A stretch of DNA of 64,000 bases from contig OY970387.1 of NCBI GenBank assembly GCA_963719485.1, forward strand, positions 2,666,001 through 2,730,000. The letters are read 5' to 3'. The translations under genes and the position numbers were made by a program. Positions 16,679-25,350 of the stretch are shown here, piece by piece. Each line of letters opens with the position of its first letter. Within the stretch, counting starts at the first letter, position 1. This DNA is from Bog-473 sp963719485. GTDB taxonomy: Bacteria > Actinomycetota > Acidimicrobiia > Acidimicrobiales > RAAP-2. The notes under the pieces were generated by a model. That model saw nothing but the letters and a program-made list of their open reading frames with translations. It searched no databases and was not told the DNA's origin.

Positions 16679-17233
16679 TCAGACGGCGTGCCGCTTGGGC
16701 GGCTCCTCGGCGTAGTGGGGTTCCTTGCGGGCGATCCAGCGCAGACGGGCGGCCCGGGCATCCCAGTCGTAGACGACCGCGGTGCCGGCGATGAAGTCGT
16801 TCAGGGCGCGCCGGTCGCGTTGGAACACGATGCCGAGGAACCCGATGCCCAACGTGAGGAACAAGGTGATCGCGAGGCCGATCGTCCGGAGGACCGCCTG
16901 CCGTCCGTTGACGGGCCCTCCTTGGGCGGTGACGACCTGCAACCCCAGGATGGCCATGCCGAGCGTCTTGCCGCTCACCGCCCACTGGTACGTGAAGTAG
17001 AAGAACTCCCACGCGGCCAGCACGATGAAGTCCGCCAGTTGGTGGTTGCTCAGGGTGAAGGAGTGCCCGGTCACCAGCTTGACCGCGGCATTGAGCAGCG
17101 CGGCACCGAGGGTGTAGATGCCCCACGAGGCGCCGACGTCGGCGGCGAACGCCGTAAGCCGGCTGACCGCACCGGCATAGTTCCCCTGGCGACCGACCGT
17201 GAGCGCGACGGGGGGCACGGGCACGGTGGTCAC
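16679..17233 (-). CDS. RDD-family membrane protein
   Basis: 184 residues with an RDD domain. SRLTAFAADVGASWGIYTLG carries the RDD-type first helix, followed by further hydrophobic segments (AWEFFYFTYQWAVSGKTLGM; TIGLAITLFLTLGIGFLGIVF). DRRALNDFIAGTAVVYDWD is the conserved C-terminal signature. RDD proteins are integral membrane proteins, some linked to ion exchange. The start overlaps by 4 bases (ATGA) with the stop of the repeat protein upstream, so the two are made together. Confidence 0.85.
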   Translation of the reverse strand: MTTVPVPPVALTVGRQGNYAGAVSRLTAFAADVGASWGIYTLGAALLNAAVKLVTGHSFTLSNHQLADFIVLAAWEFFYFTYQWAVSGKTLGMAILGLQVVTAQGGPVNGRQAVLRTIGLAITLFLTLGIGFLGIVFQRDRRALNDFIAGTAVVYDWDARAARLRWIARKEPHYAEEPPKRHAV

Positions 17234-17730
17234 GGTGCCGCCACCGCCCTCGGATCGACGAGGAGCGGCGGACCCTTGGGCCAGTCCGCGACCTTCTTGG
17301 TGCGCCCCGTGAGTTTGTTGCCCCAGCGCAGGATGAAGTCGTCCAACCCGACCCCCTGCGCCCGGATGACGTCGAGCACTTCGGTCAGGATCCCGGTTGT
17401 CGACCGGGCGATGATGGACCCCAGTTCGGTCTGCTCCACCAAGGCATCGATATCGATCTTGTCGACGATGGCGTTGATGTCGACCTTGTCGATGACCTGC
17501 TGCACGTCGACCCGGTCGATGATCTTCTGCACGTCCACCCGCTCGATGACCTTTTCCACGTCCACCCGCTCGACGACCTTTTCCACGTCGACCCGTTCAA
17601 TGAGCTTCTCGACGTCGACCTTGTCCAAGAGAGAGTCGATGTCGATCGCGTCGACGATGAGCGGCACGATCCGCTCCGCCAGGGACTGGGCCAGCTGCTC
17701 CATCCGGTTGCCGATCGGGTTGGAGCTCAT
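17230..17730 (-). CDS. nonapeptide-repeat protein coupled to RDD membrane protein
   Basis: 166 residues. Residues 29-100 are eight uninterrupted 9-residue units: IDIDSLLDK, VDVEKLIER, VDVEKVVER, VDVEKVIER, VDVQKIIDR, VDVQQVIDK, VDINAIVDK, IDIDALVEQ. Each pairs a V/I-D-V/I strand-like start with a charged, leucine/isoleucine-rich end. The flanks are a short amphipathic N-terminus and a C-terminal basic stretch. No catalytic motif or transmembrane helix is visible. The 4-base overlap with the RDD gene suggests a membrane partner or scaffold for that protein. Function is unknown. Confidence 0.8.
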   Translation of the reverse strand: MSSNPIGNRMEQLAQSLAERIVPLIVDAIDIDSLLDKVDVEKLIERVDVEKVVERVDVEKVIERVDVQKIIDRVDVQQVIDKVDINAIVDKIDIDALVEQTELGSIIARSTTGILTEVLDVIRAQGVGLDDFILRWGNKLTGRTKKVADWPKGPPLLVDPRAVAAP

Positions 17731-17858
17731 GGGTCCGCCGGGCTCAGTGACACTTCTGTGATCTTGTCATCCCCGGCCCGTGCAGGCGCGACATCGATCG
17801 GGTACCGTCGAAGTGTCGGGGCACGCTGACGAGGAAAAGGCGACGAGGAGAAGGCACT

Positions 17859-18629
17859 GTGGACTTCGAGCGCTACGAAGACGGAATCCCATCTTGGGTG
17901 GATCTGGGCAGCACCGACTTGGCGAAGTCGAGGGAGTTCTATGGTGCGCTCTTCGGCTGGGACTGCCCCGAAGGGCCACCGGAAGCCGGCGGCTATTCGG
18001 TCTGCGACCTGGGCGGGAAGACCGTGGCGGGGCTCGGCCCGCAGATGAACCCCGACATGCCACCGGTCTGGATGACCTACGTCAACGTCGACAGCGCCGA
18101 TGCCACCGTGGCCAAGGTGTCCGCCAACGGTGGCACCGTGCTCGCTCCCCCGATGGACGTGATGGAGGCGGGCCGCATGGCGGTCTTCGCCGACCCCGTC
18201 GGCGCGGTTCTTGGACTCTGGCAGCCCAACCAGCACACCGGGGCCCAGGTGGCCAACGAGCCCGGCGCGTACTGCTGGAGCGAGCTCATCACGACGGACC
18301 TCGACGCCTCGAAGGCGTTCTACGCCGCCGTGTTCGGATGGGGCGCCGAGGACCAGGGCCCTCCCGGGGGTCCCCCGGCCTACACGGAGTGGAAGGTCAC
18401 GGGGAAGTCGGTCGGGGGGATGATGGCCAAGACGGCCGACATGCCGGCGGACATGCCGCCGAATTGGGGCGTCTACTTCGCCGTGGCGGACACCGACGCG
18501 ACCGTGGCCAAGGCGCAGGAGCTCGGCGCCAGTCTGTTCATGGGCCCGACCGATATCGAACCCGGGCGTTTCGCCGTGCTCGCCGACAACGTCGGTGCGG
18601 TGTTCAGCGTCCTGCAGCTCAAGGCTTAG
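17859..18629 (+). CDS. VOC-family protein with two glyoxalase domains
   Basis: 256 residues from GTG 17859 with a GAGAAGG ribosome binding site. Two repeats of a VOC module are visible: IPSWVDLGSTDLAKSREFYG with GAVLGLWQPNQHTG (about 9-128), and YCWSELITTDLDASKAFYAA with NVGAVFSVLQLKA (about 139-256). This tandem form is common in actinobacteria and usually annotated as a lyase or hydroxylase-like VOC protein. Substrate is unknown. The aldo-keto reductase starts 13 bases downstream, probably in one operon. Confidence 0.88.
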   Translation: MDFERYEDGIPSWVDLGSTDLAKSREFYGALFGWDCPEGPPEAGGYSVCDLGGKTVAGLGPQMNPDMPPVWMTYVNVDSADATVAKVSANGGTVLAPPMDVMEAGRMAVFADPVGAVLGLWQPNQHTGAQVANEPGAYCWSELITTDLDASKAFYAAVFGWGAEDQGPPGGPPAYTEWKVTGKSVGGMMAKTADMPADMPPNWGVYFAVADTDATVAKAQELGASLFMGPTDIEPGRFAVLADNVGAVFSVLQLKA

Positions 18630-18642
18630 GGGGACGGCAGCG

Positions 18643-19542
18643 GTGGAGCGCCGCCGACTCGGACGGACTGGTCACGAGAGCAGCGTGGCCGTGCTCGGTG
18701 GCGCGGCCTGCTGGGCCGCCACCGTCGAAGAAGCCGGCGACTGGCTCCGGCTGGCGCTCGGCCATGGCGTCAACCACCTCGACATCGCGCCGCAGTACGG
18801 GGCGGCCGAGTCCGTGGTGGGTCCGCACCTGGCGGCTCATCGGGACGAGCTGTTCATCGCGGGCAAGACGTTGCGGGCCAATCCCGATGGCGTCACCGAC
18901 CAGTTCGACACGACTCGCCGGCTGCTCAACGCGGACGTCTTGGATCTCTACCAGGCCCACGCCGTCACCTCACTCGAAGAGCTCGACCGGCGCTCGCCCG
19001 CGCTCCAGCGGATCCTGTCGCTGCGCGACGCCGGCCACACCCGCTTCGCCGGGATCACCGGGCACGACATCGAGGTGCCGCGCGCGCACCTCGAGGCGCT
19101 GCGACGCTTCGACCTCGACACCGTGATGTTCCCGGTCTACCCCGCCCTGTGGTCCCGACCCGAGTACCGCGAGCCGGCCGAGGAGCTCCTCGCCCTGTGC
19201 GCCGAGCGCGACGTGGGCGTCATGGTCATCAAGGCGGCGGCGCGCCGGCCCTGGGCCGACCGCCGACCGCTGGGTGACGCCATCGCTGGGAGTGCCGCGA
19301 CGTCCGCCCGCTGGGCCGACTCGTGGTACGAGCCGCAGGCCAGCGACGAGGAGCTCGATCGTGGGATCCATTTCGCACTCTCCACGCCCGGGGTGCACGC
19401 CTTCTGCACGCCAGGGGACATCGCGCTGTTGCCTCGCGTGCTCGCGTCGGCCGAGCGGTACGCGCCCATGGACGAGGAGCAGCGGCGCTCCGCCGTCGAG
19501 GTCATGGCCGCCGAGGAGCTCATCTTCCCCATGCCGCGCTGA
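18643..19542 (+). CDS. aldo/keto reductase (short form)
   Basis: 299 residues from GTG 18643, preceded by an AGGGGGA ribosome binding site. An upstream in-frame stretch overlaps the VOC gene and is not used. The catalytic tetrad is retained: Asp47 and Tyr52 (LDIAPQYGAAE), Lys75 (FIAGKTLR), His106 (LYQAHAVTS). GVMVIKAAARRPW replaces the usual barrel strand and the C-terminus is shorter than the 320-330 typical residues. It is likely an NAD(P)H-dependent oxidoreductase. Confidence 0.88.
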   Translation: MERRRLGRTGHESSVAVLGGAACWAATVEEAGDWLRLALGHGVNHLDIAPQYGAAESVVGPHLAAHRDELFIAGKTLRANPDGVTDQFDTTRRLLNADVLDLYQAHAVTSLEELDRRSPALQRILSLRDAGHTRFAGITGHDIEVPRAHLEALRRFDLDTVMFPVYPALWSRPEYREPAEELLALCAERDVGVMVIKAAARRPWADRRPLGDAIAGSAATSARWADSWYEPQASDEELDRGIHFALSTPGVHAFCTPGDIALLPRVLASAERYAPMDEEQRRSAVEVMAAEELIFPMPR

Positions 19543-19557
19543 AGGCGGGAGCCTGGT

Positions 19558-20592
19558 TCAGGCCGCCTGCAGCGCGACCACCACTGGGCGGAAGGCCTCG
19601 TCGTCGTCCCCTGAAGGGGGCGGCGACACCACAATGCCCTGACCCAGTCCGGCGAAGCGGTCGCGCAACAGCCCTGCGAGCTCGTCGAAGGTGCCGCACG
19701 GGACGAGCGTGTCGAGGACCTCGTCGGAGAGCACGTTGGCCAGGTCGTTCCATCGGTCGTGGCGGATCAGCTCACGGAGGCGGGGACCGACATCGGTCCA
19801 GCCGTAGAGCTCCAGCGTCGGTGCGTACGCGGGCGTCGAGTACAAGAAGGCCAGCAGTCGACGCTGGCGCTCCCGCTCGGCCGCCACCGCATGGGGCGAG
19901 GCCCCGGTGATGACAGACGTGCCGATGACGATCTCGAACCCGACGGCTCGCAGGTCCCGCCCGGCGCTGCGGGCCCCCTCGGCCAGCGCGGGGAGACAGG
20001 TCTCGCGAAGGTAGCGGGGATTCGAGTTGGTCGGGTGGCTGACGAAGCCGTCCGCCACCGCTCCCGCCAGCTCGCAGGCCCGGCGCTGCACCCCGCCGAG
20101 GTAGATCGGGGGAGCCACCGTCGCCGCGTCGGGACCCGGGTTGAAGTAGGGCTGCATGCGGGTGACCCGGTAGTGCGGGCTTTCGTAAGCGGGCGCCGCA
20201 CCCGAGGCAAACGACGCGAAGGCCCCCCGCACCGCGCCGACGTAGTCCCCGAGGCGGCCGATCGGGTTCTCGCCGAACGGCACGGCGTAGCGGTCCTCGA
20301 TGTTCTGGCGGATCTGCGTCCCGAGACCCAGCTCGAATCGGCCGCCGCTCAGCTTGGCGATGTCCCACGCTGCGTAGGCGAGGAGGGTCGGGCTGCGGGT
20401 GAAGGCCAGGGTCACGCTGGTGCGGACGGCGATGCGCTCGGTGTGCTCGGCGACGAGCAGCGCCACCGCCAGGGAGTCATGCACGGTTTCGGCCACGTGC
20501 AGCCCGTCGTAGCCGAGTCGTTCCACCCGCTGGGCGTGGGCCACGGCCTCCGTCAGGCCGAGGCGTGGGTCCATGCCCGCGTAGACCTTCAC
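19558..20592 (-). CDS. LLM-class (F420-dependent type) oxidoreductase
   Basis: 344 residues from GTG 20592, whose codon overlaps the TGA of the upstream enoyl-CoA hydratase (GTGA). The TIM-barrel luciferase-like fold is shown by KVYAGMDPRLGLTEAVAHAQ, GYDGLHVAETVHD, SGGRFELGLGTQ, PIYLGGVQRRACELAG and the C-terminal LVPCGTFDELAGLL. F420 use is likely in actinobacteria but not proven by residues I can check. Translational coupling suggests acyl-CoA or terpenoid catabolism. Confidence 0.9.
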   Translation of the reverse strand: MKVYAGMDPRLGLTEAVAHAQRVERLGYDGLHVAETVHDSLAVALLVAEHTERIAVRTSVTLAFTRSPTLLAYAAWDIAKLSGGRFELGLGTQIRQNIEDRYAVPFGENPIGRLGDYVGAVRGAFASFASGAAPAYESPHYRVTRMQPYFNPGPDAATVAPPIYLGGVQRRACELAGAVADGFVSHPTNSNPRYLRETCLPALAEGARSAGRDLRAVGFEIVIGTSVITGASPHAVAAERERQRRLLAFLYSTPAYAPTLELYGWTDVGPRLRELIRHDRWNDLANVLSDEVLDTLVPCGTFDELAGLLRDRFAGLGQGIVVSPPPSGDDDEAFRPVVVALQAA

Positions 20593-21380
20593 GAAGAGGG
20601 GCCGCTGGTGTTCTGCTCCCTGCCCCGCGCCACGATCCTCTCGCGTTCGGTGGAGAGGCGGGACTGGTCGAAGCGCTCCGCCATCCACTCCCGTGACCAC
20701 CGCTGCTCCTCGGCCAACGCAGCGCGTCCGGAGAGTGCGCCGATGTCCTCGTAGCCGCGCCGGAGCTCGCGTACGTAGTCGGACGGGATGGAGGCGATGG
20801 TGGAGGCCAGCTCGCGGGCGCGCGGCAGCAACGACCCGTGGGTGACCACCTCGACCACCAGACCCCAGTCCCGTGCGGTCTCGGCGTCGATGTAGTCGCC
20901 GGTGAGGCTCATGCGCCGTGCCCGGTCGATGCCGACGAGCTGGGGCAGCCGGATCGTCATTCCTCCTCCCGGCATGACGCCGACCCGGACATGGGTGTCG
21001 GCGAAGCGAGCCCGCTCCGACGCGATGAGAAAGTCACAGCACATCGCAAGCTCCAGCCCGCCCGTGACCGTCGGACCGTTGATGGCGCCGATCACGGGAG
21101 TCGCGTGCGGCGCCATCATGGCGAAGCGCTGGGCCGGCGCACGCTGGCGTTCCTTCTGTGCGACACGGTTCTCGTTGGAGAGGGACTTGAGATCCATGCC
21201 GGCGCAGAAGGCCGGGTCCGCACCGGTGAGCACCATGCACCCGACGTCGTCCCGGGCGTCGAGGCCCGTGATGGCCTCATCGAGCTCCCTGTGCAGCTCG
21301 GCTGAGATCGCGTTGCGCGCCTCCGGGCGGTTGAGGGTGACGGTGGCCACCCGGTCTTCGACCTCGACCAGCACCAGCAT
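20589..21380 (-). CDS. enoyl-CoA hydratase/isomerase family protein
   Basis: 263 residues of the crotonase fold. ADPAFCAGMDLKSLS and INGPTVTGGLELAMCCDFLI give the oxyanion hole and the first catalytic Glu (in GLELA). The second catalytic position reads VMPGGGM, lacking the Glu of true hydratases. It could be an EchA paralogue of unknown reaction. It is the first gene of a two-gene unit with the LLM oxidoreductase. Confidence 0.9.
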   Translation of the reverse strand: MLVLVEVEDRVATVTLNRPEARNAISAELHRELDEAITGLDARDDVGCMVLTGADPAFCAGMDLKSLSNENRVAQKERQRAPAQRFAMMAPHATPVIGAINGPTVTGGLELAMCCDFLIASERARFADTHVRVGVMPGGGMTIRLPQLVGIDRARRMSLTGDYIDAETARDWGLVVEVVTHGSLLPRARELASTIASIPSDYVRELRRGYEDIGALSGRAALAEEQRWSREWMAERFDQSRLSTERERIVARGREQNTSGPSS

Positions 21381-21485
21381 CAGCGTTGCCTCCCCACGTC
21401 GTGAGCCCTCATGATCGGCCGTCGGGCTGCCCAGGCCGCCCGAACACCCGGGCAGTCTCGCAGAGGGACCGGGCGGCTGTCCCGC

Positions 21486-22073
21486 TCAGCTCCGCCGGAC
21501 CCACTCCGAGTGCAGGAACGCGAAGCAATCGGCGTCGCGCTGCTCATCGTCGATGCGCTCCCAGCCCCGCAGCGTCGCCTCGCGTTGGAAACCGACACGC
21601 TCGGCCGTCCGGGCGGACGCGACGTTCCACGGCTCGACGAAGAGATGCAGGCGCGGGATGGCGAGCGCGTCGAACGCGAACGACACCAGGGCCCGCAAGG
21701 CGCAGGCTGCGAGGCCCTTTCCACGCGCGCCCGCGACGAGCCAGTAGCCGATGGAGGCGCGTCCACTCTCTATCTCCTGCAGCCAGAGCCCGATGGAACC
21801 GACGCCCGCCTTGCGATCGGTCTCGGGAGCGATCACGAAGGAATAGCCGTCGCCCTCGGCGCTGCGCGCCTGCTGGCGCTCGATGAAGGCCCGGCCGGAG
21901 TCGTCGGTGTACGTCCGCGGCACTGACGAGATGGAGGGAATGAATGGATCGGCCGCGGCCTGGCGCACCAGGGCCAGATCGGAGATGGCGTAGGGCCGGA
22001 GCACGACCGGAGGTGAGGCGAGCTCCGGGACACGGAACGGGGGAGTGAAGCTCGTGGGGTCGAAGACGCTCAT
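21486..22073 (-). CDS. GNAT acetyltransferase (RimJ/RimL-like)
   Basis: 195 residues from ATG 22073, which overlaps the stop of the upstream gene (ATGA). PPVVLRPYAISDLALVRQAA starts the domain; SIGYWLVAGARGKGLAACAL is the acetyl-CoA pyrophosphate loop (R-G-K-G). The closing NVASARTAERVGFQREATLR is the RimJ/RimL signature. It probably modifies N-termini or small amines. Coupling to the hypothetical protein at 22070 suggests a shared task. Confidence 0.9.
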   Translation of the reverse strand: MSVFDPTSFTPPFRVPELASPPVVLRPYAISDLALVRQAAADPFIPSISSVPRTYTDDSGRAFIERQQARSAEGDGYSFVIAPETDRKAGVGSIGLWLQEIESGRASIGYWLVAGARGKGLAACALRALVSFAFDALAIPRLHLFVEPWNVASARTAERVGFQREATLRGWERIDDEQRDADCFAFLHSEWVRRS

Positions 22074-23266
22074 CGAAGCGTGACATACCCGGGGACGAGG
22101 TGGTGCGCCGTGTCGAGGTACCCCTTGGCCTCGGGCGGACCTCCGAAACGGCCGTGGCTCCAGCGCACCTCGATGTGCCCGGCCACGGAGTGCACCACAT
22201 GGGACACGCGGTCGCGCACGACGGCCTCCCAGCCCACCCGGGGCTGTCCACCCCGTTGGCCCTCCATCGTGATGGCCATCAGTTGGAACTGCTGGCGCCA
22301 ATCCCACGAGGTGGCGATGCGGAGCCGCAGCGAACGGTCGGCCGAGGAGCCCAGCACGAAGTAGGGCGCACTGCCGATGCGCAGGAGGCGCCAGAGCATG
22401 GCCTCGCCTGTCCCGCCGCGGTGGTCCATGGCCGCCTCCCAGCGGCGAGCGGAGGCACGGGCGACCGCGCGCGACAGCGCCGCGTACAGATCCTTGGCGC
22501 CCGGGGGCCAGCCGGGGCGGAGCCACCGGCCGAGCGCGTCGCGTTGGGGGACCGTGAGGTCGACGGCGCGCGGGGGCAGATCGCGCAGCGACGAGGGCAG
22601 CATCGCGGCGCCTCGGGGTCTCTCGGGCGCGGGTGCTTCGGCGTGCGGAGCGTCGCCCAGCCCCGGGAGCGCAGGCGTGGCGGGCGGGCGTCCCGGTCGC
22701 TCCGGGTGGGCGGTCGGCTCACGTGACGGCCGCACCTCCCCCTCGTGGCGGGTGGCGAGACGGACGGCCTCGTACAGGTCCTGGTACTCGATCGGCGCCA
22801 CCTGGGCGTACCAGTCACCGCCACCGGGCAGGACCTCGCGCGCCACTCGGCCGCCGCGGGCCTGACCACCGAAGAGGAGGGAGTCGAACACGCTGGTCGG
22901 AGAGGCGTTGAAGAGGATGCTCGAGAGGTACTTGCAGCTCACCAGGTACACATGGTCGACCCGCAGGTCGATGGGAGCCACCTCGTCGCCTGGAGCGCGG
23001 CCCGTGCCCTTCCACTCGATCACCTGGGGGAGTCGCCCCCGCAAGCCGTCGTCGGCGTTCAGGAAGGCCTGCCCGTTCGCCCAGGCGGCATGGAATTCCG
23101 AGTCGTACACCCCGCCTGCGCGCACCCGCTCGAGGCGCTCCCATACCTCTGGCGACAGGCTGCGCATGACCGCCGTGCGCGACCGCAGGGCCTCGTCGAT
23201 GCTGTCGAACCCGAGCATGCCGAGACCGGTCCCGAGCTCGGTCACCGTCGTCCGGTCGCTCGGCAT
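22070..23266 (-). CDS. conserved hypothetical protein, nuclease-like segment possible
   Basis: 398 residues with no signal peptide. Residues about 80-125 hold VIEWKGTG and then DLRVDHVYLVSCKYLSS, a D...x-C-K arrangement that weakly recalls PD-(D/E)XK cores, but the usual acidic residue before the Lys is missing. A Pro/Ala-rich linker (about 200-240) separates this from a C-terminal domain with DWRQQFQLMAITMEGQRGG and HIEVRWSHGRFGG. The family is not identified. The 4-base overlap with the GNAT gene implies co-translation. Confidence 0.6.
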   Translation of the reverse strand: MPSDRTTVTELGTGLGMLGFDSIDEALRSRTAVMRSLSPEVWERLERVRAGGVYDSEFHAAWANGQAFLNADDGLRGRLPQVIEWKGTGRAPGDEVAPIDLRVDHVYLVSCKYLSSILFNASPTSVFDSLLFGGQARGGRVAREVLPGGGDWYAQVAPIEYQDLYEAVRLATRHEGEVRPSREPTAHPERPGRPPATPALPGLGDAPHAEAPAPERPRGAAMLPSSLRDLPPRAVDLTVPQRDALGRWLRPGWPPGAKDLYAALSRAVARASARRWEAAMDHRGGTGEAMLWRLLRIGSAPYFVLGSSADRSLRLRIATSWDWRQQFQLMAITMEGQRGGQPRVGWEAVVRDRVSHVVHSVAGHIEVRWSHGRFGGPPEAKGYLDTAHHLVPGYVTLR

Positions 23267-23419
23267 GGACGCATCCTCCCACTCGGAGCCTCGAGCGCCG
23301 ACCCTGGCGCGCCCGGCCGCCGGCCGCCCTTACCGGTGCTTTACCGGGGTTGCGTACCGTGCACGACAGCGACGGAGGCGGGTCGGCTGCGCGCCGGCCT
23401 GCGAGGAAGGGAGAACGCG

Positions 23420-23734
23420 ATGTCCGCACATGAGAGCACTGCGACGGGCATTCTCGTCCGGACGAAGATCTTCCCTCTGGCGTTGTTGCTCCTCCTCTTC
23501 AAGACCAACGTCACCATCGACGGGACCACCTCTGTCCTCAAATGGGGTGATCACTTCTTCGTCGTTCCCCCCGGAGCGCACGAGGTCAAGGTCTCTTTCC
23601 GCTACCTGTTCTCGAGCCGGACGGGGGAGTCCGCCCTCGGGCTCGACGTCGCGCCCGGCCGGACGACAACGGTGCTCTACCGATCACCGTTCATCGTTTT
23701 CATGGGTGGCTCAATGAAGGTCGTCGGGCCATGA
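23420..23734 (+). CDS. small membrane-anchored hypothetical protein
   Basis: 104 residues from ATG 23420 with a GGAAGGGAG-type ribosome binding site. A hydrophobic segment is visible at about 17-26 (FPLALLLLLF). The rest is beta-rich (HFFVVPPGAHEVKVSFRYLF and GRTTTVLYRSPF). It may sit in the membrane with an extracytoplasmic or cytoplasmic beta domain. Its last codons overlap the start of the DUF4389 gene (ATGA), so the two are a pair. Confidence 0.65.
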   Translation: MSAHESTATGILVRTKIFPLALLLLLFKTNVTIDGTTSVLKWGDHFFVVPPGAHEVKVSFRYLFSSRTGESALGLDVAPGRTTTVLYRSPFIVFMGGSMKVVGP

Positions 23735-24966
23735 TCGGTCAAGACGAGGCAGGGCGCGACCACCAGCCAGGCGCCCCCGACGTGGCGATGTCCGCGACGT
23801 CGGCCTACCCGCAACTGCTTCCTCCCGAAGAGCCCCTGCCCCTGCTGGCGATGTTGCCCGAGCGGGCGAAGCAGCGGAGATGGACCGTCTTGGTGCGGGG
23901 GATCCTGGCTCTCCCACTGGCCGTTGTCGTCCTCTTCGTCGGCATTGCCGCCGGGGTGTGTGTCGTGCTCGGTTGGTTCGCCGCGCTCGTCCTGGGCCGA
24001 GCCCCGCAGTTCGTGCGGACCATCGTGACGGTCTACCTGCGCATGATGCTTCGGCTGGAGGCGTACCTCTTTCTCCTCACCGACCGCTTCCCCCCGTTCA
24101 GCACGGACGACGTGCCCGAGTACCACACCAGCCTCGCCGTTCCTCCGGCCACCCGGTTGAACCGCGCCGCCGTCCTCTTCCGCCTGGTGCTGGTGATTCC
24201 GGCCAACATCGCACTGCGCGTGGTGGGACTCGGCCTGTACGTCCTGGCCTTCTTCTTGTGGTTCTGGGTCCTGATCACGGGATGGCTCCCGAAGCCGGCC
24301 CACGAGGTCTACCAGGCCTTCACTCGCTACGAGCTCCGGGTCATCGGCTACTTCGGCCTGCTCGTCCCGACGTATCCGGGCGAGGTGTTCGGAGACCTGG
24401 CGCTTCCGGCGCCGGTCCTCGTGCCGGGAGGCGACGCCGCGGGGCAGGACGTCGACGCGCCGGCGCTCCCACCTCCGGTGCCGGAGCCCTGGAAACTGGT
24501 CCTGAGCATGGGAGCCAAACGCCTCCTCGTCGTGACCATCGTAGTCGGCATCGGCGCGGTCATCGGCCTGGGCGTGCTCAACGCCTCGATCCAGAACCAC
24601 GAGAACCTGGTGCAGGTGAACAACCAACTGGTGTCGAGCCTCAACCAGTTCACGACGACCGCTGACAACTGCCAAAGCGTGTCGTGCCTCGAGCAGGCCG
24701 ACGGGCAGCTCTCGGGGCAGCTCGGGTCCTTTGTGGGCGCCATCGAGGGCTCCAGCCACGCCGGGGTGAGCCAGGACCTCGTCACCCGGGTCACCATCGC
24801 CGCGCAGCGCGCCCAAGGTGTGACGGCGGCGCTGGCCCACGCGGGGCCCACGCTTTCCGACTACCGCAGCACCGCCAGCCGCGTCGACGCAAGCCAGACG
24901 CTGAAGGCGCTGATCGCTGCCCAGAACCAGTTCGTCGACGCGGTGAACGCGTCCCGCCTGGGTTAG
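23731..24966 (+). CDS. DUF4389 family multi-pass membrane protein
   Basis: 411 residues. There are several hydrophobic helices (about 55-80 with LALPLAVVVLFVGIAAGVCV; 145-185 with VLVIPANIALRVVGLGLYVL; about 260-285 with VVTIVVGIGAVIGLGVLNAS) and the DUF4389 signatures RWTVLVRGILALP, LTDRFPPFS and HEVYQAFTRYELRVIGYFG. The C-terminal about 120 residues are polar, probably outside the membrane, with a pair of Cys (CQSVSC). Function of the family is unknown. Coupled to the small protein before it. Confidence 0.85.
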   Translation: MIGQDEAGRDHQPGAPDVAMSATSAYPQLLPPEEPLPLLAMLPERAKQRRWTVLVRGILALPLAVVVLFVGIAAGVCVVLGWFAALVLGRAPQFVRTIVTVYLRMMLRLEAYLFLLTDRFPPFSTDDVPEYHTSLAVPPATRLNRAAVLFRLVLVIPANIALRVVGLGLYVLAFFLWFWVLITGWLPKPAHEVYQAFTRYELRVIGYFGLLVPTYPGEVFGDLALPAPVLVPGGDAAGQDVDAPALPPPVPEPWKLVLSMGAKRLLVVTIVVGIGAVIGLGVLNASIQNHENLVQVNNQLVSSLNQFTTTADNCQSVSCLEQADGQLSGQLGSFVGAIEGSSHAGVSQDLVTRVTIAAQRAQGVTAALAHAGPTLSDYRSTASRVDASQTLKALIAAQNQFVDAVNASRLG

Positions 24967-24990
24967 CGCCCGGGTGAGGAGGACGGGCGC
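24966..24990. terminator. possible bidirectional hairpin terminator
   Basis: GCGCCCG (24966-24972) pairs with CGGGCGC (24984-24990) around an 11-base loop, between two convergent stops. No T-run follows, so termination is plausible but not certain. Confidence 0.4.
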
Positions 24991-25000
24991 CGGGTGACGA

Positions 25001-25315
25001 CTACTCGGTGAAGAGGGGAGTGAGCTGGAGCTCGAGCGGCCCCACCGGCGCCTCGGCGCTCGCGTGCAGCTCCGTGCTCTCGTAGACGTCGACGGCCGTC
25101 CCCGTACGGGCGATGAAGGCGAACACGGCGTCGCCCCAACGTTCTTCGCGCAGGGCCTGACGCAGTGCGGCGCGTTCGCCCGGAGGCAGGTCCCGACCCG
25201 GCGTCTTGGCCACGAGCTGGCACGCCAGCACCCAGTTCAGCGTCTCGAGATCCTCGGCGACGAACACGCGCGGAGGGTCCTCGCGCACGACCGCGCAGGC
25301 GACGACCGTGCCCAT
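25001..25315 (-). CDS. conserved hypothetical protein
   Basis: 104 residues, soluble. Visible stretches are DPPRVFVAEDLETLNWVLAC, GERAALRQALREERWGDAVF and FIARTGTAVDVYESTELH. The size and pattern match uncharacterised actinobacterial proteins; no domain name can be given. It ends in TPLFTE. It lies 35 bases downstream of the DNA methyltransferase gene on the same strand and may be cotranscribed with it. Confidence 0.65.
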   Translation of the reverse strand: MGTVVACAVVREDPPRVFVAEDLETLNWVLACQLVAKTPGRDLPPGERAALRQALREERWGDAVFAFIARTGTAVDVYESTELHASAEAPVGPLELQLTPLFTE

Positions 25316-25350
25316 GTCAGACCGTGCCCATCCTCAGATCGTGCCCATGC

